From Angiostrongylus vasorum (lineage: Eukaryota > Nematoda > Chromadorea > Rhabditida > Metastrongylidae): a DNA stretch of 64,000 nucleotides. Shown here piece by piece: positions 58,050 through 64,000 of the stretch; positions within the stretch are counted from its first letter, which is position 1, and every line of letters begins with the position of its first letter. Where the stretch lies: contig JADANN010000183.1 in the NCBI GenBank assembly GCA_018806985.1, positions 372,001-436,000 of the forward strand. Reading direction: 5' to 3'. The notes below the pieces were generated by a model. It was given only the letters and a program-made list of their open reading frames with translations, was not told the DNA's origin and searched no databases. Both the position numbers and the translations under genes were made by a program.

Positions 58050-59810
58050 ATACCCACTTGGATGGCTGGATAGCCCATCTTTATTGGTAGGGCGGGCTTC
58101 AGCACAATTTGCATCCATCTCTCTCGCGCTAGCGTTGTCATGGAGGTGTCCTCCGCTGCGAACCTAGCGATGTTTATTCCTTATTTCTGAAATAACCGTC
58201 TACGAACGAAGATAGTTGATGTTGTCCAGGAATATGTCCGCCCATTGTTAGCAAGGTCGTCAAGGTCCACTCCACTGTTCTTTTCGTTCATCTGCAATCT
58301 GTTCTTCTTGTAAGGCAACTAGCCCGTTTCTTCTACGCTATTGATAATTCCCCTGGACCCCGAAGATGGGATAAGTTCCGCAGATCTGAGCTGCGCATCC
58401 TAGCTAGACCTTGTCACTGCTAGTCAAATTTTTAAGATACAGAGTTTAAGCACTCTGTGGGTGGTACGCGGAATTCTTGACCTGCTCTTGGAGCCTCAGC
58501 GCACGTCTCTGCTGCATAACGGAGCGCTGAGAGAACTGTTCAGTTAAAAGGATGAGCGCGGAGTTTTTGTGCGCTGGTTGTCGTCATTGAGAGGCTCTAA
58601 TGCGTCCTATGCTGCCCTCCGTCCTTTGTCTAATTTCTAGTTCATGTTGATCTCCATATTCATTCAGCGTGCAAGACATACGTACAAAGTGGTCTCCGTA
58701 GCAAGGAAACTGTTCAATTTGATCAGTTAGCTTTCGAACCATGAGTTTTCATGAACTTTTTTTCATGAACTGGGTCTTCTTCTGATTTATGCGTAGTGTG
58801 AACTTTTTTTCTGCTTCGTTGAGTTCATTGATCATTCTCTATACTTAGTTGGTGCTTCGTGAAAAGACATCAGTGTCATCGGTGAAGCGGTGAATTGATA
58901 GGAATTTTCCATCAATACTTATATCTTTTTTCATATCATTTAAGTGGAATTATTATCCTCTTCAGTGCGGCGCCAAACAGCTTTGGCGATATGATGTCGC
59001 ATTATCGAACCGCTTTTTGGTAAGAGGTCGATGGAGAAGTTGTAGTTTCGTAGTGCAGTTCCCATAACAGTCAGAGTTCTTGTGTAGGATGGGTCCGCTT
59101 CTTCGTCGATGGGCCCTCATAGGATTGCATTAGTTTCATCACTGTCAAAAGATTTTTTCATAGTCGACAAATGTCAGGGCTAAGGGTAGGTGGTATTGCC
59201 GACAAACTTCAATGACCGTGGACACGGTTTGTATTTGGTTCATGCAGAAAAAGCCCTGTCAGAGTCCTGATTGCTCAACTGGTTATGGCTCATCCAGTGT
59301 CTTTGATATGTGCAAAACTATAACCTTCGTGAAGAACTTATGGAGCGAGACAGTTTCCATTTTCCATTCTCGCTGCATTCTCTTTTTCCAAATTCCCCCA
59401 GTCTGTATTCATTTTCGTTCGCCGTTCCTAATGCGGCTTTGAAGTCTCCAATAACGAATTTATAGAAGGCTTTCTCGTTGTGGATTACTTCCTCCAGCTG
59501 GTTTTAAAACACGTCCAGTTCGGTTTCATCAGCTGAACATGTTGGTGAGTAACAGCTGCAATATCTTTTGATGCGGGAGTTGAAGACGAAGAATAACCAA
59601 GCGCGATGATAGGATTTCGTGTGGAGTGGAGTGTGAGGTTGCCTCATTCAAGCGATGCCCCACTGAAGATAATTCGACTCGATGCCACCACGAAGAACCA
59701 CATCGAGAGTACGAACGACTGTGGACATCGATCTGGGTCATCGGTTCTAAGGAAGGCGAAGACGTCGAAACGTAGCGGAACAAAAATTGTTTAACAACCT
59801 CTTGTTGGGT
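58050..59810 (-). mobile_element. RTE-B fragment 4: part of EN joined to RT, with 3' end
   Basis: On the minus strand an endonuclease piece (59800-59420) shows SADETELDVF, then EKAFYKF and [12 protein letters not shown] blocks with frameshifts. The RT part shows VIEVCRQYHLPLALTFVDYE (about 59215-59155), a catalytic box changed to FTDD (about 58880), the block ARMRSSDLR-like near 58405, and RERWMQIV near 58110. The 3' tail at about 58055-58110 has a complement starting ACTTGGATGGCTGGATAGCC. Sequence between EN and RT is missing, so the copy has an internal deletion. Confidence 0.82.
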
Positions 59811-60009
59811 TATTAATGAAAGAATACATGTTGATTAGCCACACTCAGAGGTAGTGTTCTAACATTTATTTACTGCCTATCCTTTTTCTCACGCAAAGAT
59901 TTTGTGTATTAAAGGAGTACCTAACACAAACAAGGATGCTGAGAAATGAGGAATATTTGGGACACCATGTGGGCTTCGAAACACCCAAGCACAAGTACCC
60001 TTATAAGGG
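59811..60009. other. No recognised feature
   Basis: Short spacer between RTE-B and S4. Confidence 0.5.
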
Positions 60010-60180
60010 ACTCACATACTGTCCACCACAGCAACTGAGGCCATTGCTCTCTTTTCTACCAGCCATATTTCTATTCTGTTGATGTTATCAGCTAAGCCCA
60101 CCCCCACAATATCTCAAGTTTTGTTCATATCTCAGTCTGTGGGGTTAAATGAGGCAGGCTTTTTATTTCACAAAAGGTGC
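60010..60180 (+). mobile_element. S4-related retroposon fragment
   Basis: CATACTGTCCACCACAGCAA (60016) recalls the tRNA-like region of 13973-14275 in the same orientation; CAAGTTTTGTTCATATCTCA (60115) is the terminus, followed by a trace of the tail. Confidence 0.5.
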
Positions 60181-60284
60181 ACTGGTTTTTTAAACAGTGC
60201 AGTGGAAAGGGTGCACACTGCTATTCGTTTTACATAAAGGAATTTTTAGAAATGGAATAGTGAGATAAAACATTTTTACAGCCC

Positions 60285-60515
60285 ACGACCTCTACTTAAC
60301 TGGGATCAATGTCGATTGTGCTCCCTAGATCATTCCCGTTGATTGATAATTGCTGATAGCACTATTAGAGTAAAAAAAATTGGCTGAGAGAAAGGAAGAG
60401 CGAGGGTCTCAGTGGTGTAATGAGTAACACGTGAACCCCCAGAAAGGCTAATTACGGGTTCGGATCTGGCCTGATGTCCAGGTTTTTGCTATTATCTCAG
60501 CCTCGCAGTAGTTGT
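60285..60515 (+). mobile_element. S4-related retroposon fragment
   Basis: Internal blocks TGTGCTCCCTAGATCATTCC and ATTGCTGATAGCACTATTAG, a tRNA-like region with box-A-like CAGTGGTGTAATGAGTAACA (60401) and box-B-like ACGGGTTCGGATCTGGCC (60445), then a worn terminus CTATTATCTCAGCCTCGCAG (60489). Confidence 0.6.
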
Positions 60516-60599
60516 AAAAGATCTTTCTCCGGTGCTATCTGATGAGATGTGAATTATTAAACTTGTCTTACTTTCATAAATACGGAATCAGAACGTAAC

Positions 60600-62290
60600 G
60601 CAACGTAATCAGGCGAACGGTGAGCTGTGGGCATCGGACGCTAGGCGACTTGCAACGAACGATGGGCGGCAGCGGGCGGCGAACGATGAGCGGCTGGCGA
60701 CGAATGATGAGCGGTGTGCGGCGAATGATGACCGGTGTGCGGCGAACGATGAGCGGTGCGCGGCGAACGATGAGCGCCAGGAGGCGGACGAGCAGCGTTG
60801 AGCGGTTAAGGACGAGCGCCAAACGACGAACAGCGAACGACGAGCGGCGAACGGTAAGCGGCGGGGCGGCGAGCGACGAGCGGCGGGCGCCAAACGCTGA
60901 GCGGCGGGCGACGAACGATGGGCGGCAGCGGGCGACGAACTGTGAGCGGCTGGCGACGAATGATGAGCGGTGTGCGGCGAATGATGACCGGTGTGCGGCG
61001 AACGATGAGCGGTGCGCGGCGAACGATGAGCGCCAGGAGGCGGACGAGCAGCGTTGAGCGGTTAAGGACGAGCGCCAAACGACGAACAGCGAACGACGAG
61101 CGGCGAACGGTAAGCGGCGGGGCGGCGAGCGACGAGCGGCGGGCGCCAAACGCTGAGCGGCGGGCGACGAACGATGGGCGGCAGCGGGCGGCGAACTGCT
61201 GAGCGGCAGCGGGCGGCGAACGCTGAGCGGCAGCGGGCGGCGAACGCTGAGCGGCAGCGGGCGGCGAACGCTGAGCGGCAGCGGGCGGCGAACGCTGAGC
61301 GGCAGCGGGCGGCGAACGCTGAGCGGCAGCGGGCGGCGAACGCTGAGCGGCAGCGGGCGGCGAACGCTGAGCGGCAGCGGGCGGCGAACGCTGAGCGGCA
61401 GCGGGCGGCGAACGCTGAGCGGCAGCGGGCGGCGAACGCTGAGCGGCAGCGGGCGGCGAACGCTGAGCGGCAGCGGGCGGCGAACGCTGAGCGGCAGCGG
61501 GCGGCGAACGCTGAGCGGCAGCGGGCGGCGAACGCTGAGCGGCAGCGGGCGGCGAACGCTGAGCGGCAGCGGGCGGCGAACGCTGAGCGGCAGCGGGCGG
61601 CGAACGCTGAGCGGCAGCGGGCGGCGAACGCTGAGCGGCAGCGGGCGGCGAACGCTGAGCGGCAGCGGGCGGCGAACGCTGAGCGGCAGCGGGCGGCGAA
61701 CGCTGAGCGGCAGCGGGCGGCGAACGCTGAGCGGCAGCGGGCGGCGAACGCTGAGCGGCAGCGGGCGGCGAACGCTGAGCGGCAGCGGGCGGCGAACGCT
61801 GAGCGGCAGCGGGCGGCGAACGCTGAGCGGCAGCGGGCGGCGAACGCTGAGCGGCAGCGGGCGGCGAACGCTGAGCGGCAGCGGGCGGCGAACGCTGAGC
61901 GGCAGCGGGCGGCGAACGCTGAGCGGCAGCGGGCGGCGAACGCTGAGCGGCAGCGGGCGGCGAACGCTGAGCGGCAGCGGGCGGCGAACGCTGAGCGGCA
62001 GCGGGCGGCGAACGCTGAGCGGCAGCGGGCGGCGAACGCTGAGCGGCAGCGGGCGGCGAACGCTGAGCGGCAGCGGGCGGCGAACGCTGAGCGGCAGCGG
62101 GCGGCGAACGCTGAGCGGCGAACGCTGAGCGGCGGGCGAAGAACGATGGGCTGCGGCGGGCGGCGAACGACGAGCGGCGAACGGTGAGCGGCTGGCGACG
62201 AATGATGAGCGGCGTGCGGCGAACGATGAGCGGTGCGCGGCGAACGATGAGCGGCGGGCGACGAACGATGGGCGGCGGGCAACTGACAAT
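60600..62290. repeat. GC-rich satellite block with higher-order structure
   Basis: Built from short related words such as GCGGCGAACGATGAGCGG and GCGACGAACGATGGGCGG. A 256-bp unit starts ACGATGGGCGGCAGCGGGC at 60659, 60915 and 61171. The first two copies are nearly identical; the third is expanded by the 24-bp array (61201-62112) and then ends in diverged words to about 62290. Long open frames on both strands (579 codons on the minus strand, 337 on the plus) arise because the unit is a multiple of three without stops; no transcription signal supports a protein. Confidence 0.93.
61201..62112. repeat. 24-bp minisatellite, 38 units
   Basis: Unit GAGCGGCAGCGG plus GCGGCGAACGCT, 24 bp, repeated without visible change for 912 bp (38 exact units). 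Identity this high in a decayed landscape means recent expansion or assembly smoothing. The true array length may differ from that shown. Confidence 0.97.
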
Positions 62291-63312
62291 GGGCGATGGG
62301 AGATGACGAACAAGCTAAGCGCGACAAAGCGAGACTAGACCACGTGGCTTGCGACACGCATTGGTGTGACGCGAATGAGCGACATGCGACTGCGGCGCCG
62401 GCTTCGCTGGGTGGGCGACGACAATTGGATGATTTGCAGGCTCCGCGTCCAGCGCTGTGGCATGAAGGCAGCGCCGAGCGATGCGGAGACGCAGACGAAC
62501 GCATATGGCGAAAGGGCAGGAATGCCACGTCGTGTCGATCGGGTTGACGGGCGCCGGCCAATCGTCACGACCAATTCTGACGACCTCCTCTGGTCAGCCA
62601 ATCATCGCTTCGATGTCTTTGGACCCGAATCCTGAATGCTCATTCCAAACTCACCGACGATCGGTTTCCATCATCAGTAGGGTTATGTGTCTCACTTTCA
62701 CACGGTTCATCTGTTTTATTGGGTTAGTTTTTAAATGGACTTCTTTTTCTTCCAAATGTCTAAAAATTCTCGATCTTGTTTCCATATGTGCTGTAACCTT
62801 TTTTGGAGTAATGTAGTTGTTCTTGCCTGAAGTGCTTCATAAACAACGCCCTAATCTTTCCAACGATCCTTTACCTTTGCATAAGCTTTCGTCAAAATCT
62901 CGTTTCTTTTCCGAAACTCGAGAATTCAGACGAAACGAAATTGTGCTTTCCCCTCAGGATTTTTTGTTTGCTTCATGAAGGGTTTTTCCGCTTTTACCTG
63001 GTTTTTCCTGTTCATTTTTTTCGTAAAATCTTTCTTCTTTGCTTGTGACGCGCTGTAGTGAGTCTGTCAGATTCTTCTAAGACGTCTTCCATTCCGTAGA
63101 TGGTAAAATCATTGAAAAAACTCAGGCTAACATATCTGTTGGGAGGCATTAAACGAGTAGAGAAAATTCATTTATCCTTTAGAAATCTGTTTCATGCTTA
63201 GAATCAAACCCATTCGACTGTTATATGTATAACTTTAGCCAGAGATATCTTCCGAACAATATTTATTATTAATTCAAGTGACAGAAAAGTAAGAAATCTT
63301 GTTTCTACCGTA
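62291..63312. other. GC-rich satellite flank, then AT-rich sequence without gene
   Basis: 62291-62640 is GC-rich, non-repetitive and open in frames on both strands (e.g. 62366-62635 +, 89 codons), with no recognised domain. From 62640 the sequence turns AT-rich and nothing is recognised. Confidence 0.4.
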
Positions 63313-63600
63313 GTATCGGCCGAGTATAGCGCACCGGTTAGAGGTACCTTGTCATACGCAAGTGGTCAGTGGTTCAATACCACCCTCTGGACGATCTATC
63401 CGGACTCTTACCTGTTCAAAGTCGACGGATTGATACCAGACGTTTCTGGGATGTAGTACACCAAACCATAACCGCAAGTCATTGCATCTGTCAAATATGC
63501 ATTCAATCACGTCTCTGATGCAGAATTAAGATCGATGCACAGTGCATTCTAAAGCGATTGATCAATGCTGAACACTTCATCCTTTTCATTCTTTACCGTA
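63313..63600 (+). mobile_element. S1 tRNA-derived SINE
   Basis: Head CGAGTATAGCGCACCGGTTA (A box, 63322) and GTCAGTGGTTCAATACCACC (B box, 63365), the most tRNA-like head in the window; then ACCTGTTCAAAGTCGACGGA, AAATATGCATTCAATCACGT and a 3' end with TTCATCC/TTCATTC units (about 63577-63596). Confidence 0.75.
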
Positions 63601-64000
63601 ATGCTTCTGTCCAAACTCTGTCACTTAGACAGTCATAGGATCTAATTTGCAAAACATTCTAGTCGTCAGACGATGTTTGAAGGATGCTTCATCACATGGC
63701 CAGCTGTTTTGACAGAGCGTCTGTAATGTAGAAAATGAGAGGAAAATGTAAAAATTCAACAGCAGTGAAGCCTTTAAAATGCCTACTAGCAATGGACTCT
63801 CTTGGAACATGTGATAATCAACAAGCGCCTTCTTTTAAACGATAGATCGATTTCCGAAATTTTTTGGTTTCTCTGGCCTTTTTTTTCTTCATGGATAGTT
63901 TGGATGAGGTTCAAATTTGATTCAGAAATGTGTTGTAGTATCCAAGAATGAAGAAGTGAAATCGTATTTTTCTCATTGTTTCCCTTGTAGAAATGATTAT
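63601..64000. other. No recognised feature
   Basis: AT-rich to the window edge; a 61-codon minus-strand frame (63625-63810) has no domain. Confidence 0.5.

Noticed and set aside
59740..59780. Penelope-like 3' motif (GTCGAAACGTAGCGG)
   Set aside because: Only a short resemblance to CCGCCGAAACGTTAG; the position falls at the RTE-B endonuclease end.
61201..62112. CRISPR array
   Set aside because: Units are directly adjacent with no unique spacers, and the genome is eukaryotic.
60574..62561. Very long open frames (579, 499 and 337 codons) as genes for Arg-rich repeat proteins
   Set aside because: They are open on both strands because a 24-bp unit without stops is repeated. No intron, start context or non-repetitive domain supports translation.

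Overview
The window looks like a piece of a parasitic nematode nuclear genome, most likely a strongylid (hookworm-type, clade V). The grounds are a split gene with GT-AG introns coding for SCP/TAPS (CAP-domain) proteins of the Ancylostoma-secreted-protein type, decayed RTE-type retrotransposons whose protein remnants resemble those of strongylid nematodes, a Penelope-like element with a GIY-YIG domain, and mariner remnants. Nothing bacterial is seen: no operons, no Shine-Dalgarno sites, no long unbroken genes. The species is inferred, not proven.

Most of the recognisable content is mobile DNA. Two RTE lineages are present. RTE-A lies at 1-1460 (+), 14345-17690 (-, nearly full length), 18843-20458 (+) and 33470-33705 (+). 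RTE-B lies at 26190-28000 (-), 28310-28960 (+), 29310-30790 (+) and 58050-59810 (-). Four short families are scattered among them, named here for convenience. S1 (about 260 bp) and S2 (about 330 bp) have tRNA-like pol III boxes at the head. S3 (about 380 bp, ten clear copies) ends in a tail that resembles the RTE-B 3' end. S4 (about 300 bp plus an A-rich tail) carries tRNA-like boxes between inverted repeats. Penelope-like tails lie at 33720-34390 and 48650-49710, and mariner-like pieces at about 41142-41760 and 53835-54070.

The only convincing host gene material is an SCP/TAPS locus. A two-domain gene runs from about 23232 to 25600 (+): domain 1 is open through well-placed splice sites, a Thr-rich linker follows, and domain 2 carries frameshifts and a stop. 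A related 5'-truncated copy lies at 30899-31523 (+). The two are separated by a divergent pair of RTE-B fragments and a third RTE-B piece.

The right end holds a GC-rich satellite block (60600-62290): a 256-bp higher-order unit repeated in tandem, whose third copy contains exactly 38 copies of a 24-bp unit. A short relic of the same satellite sits 31 kb away at about 29175-29290. Several foldback sequences are also present, the largest with arms of about 145 bp (37493-37887). Stretches without a recognised feature are listed as such. All identifications come from reading the sequence; no database search was possible.
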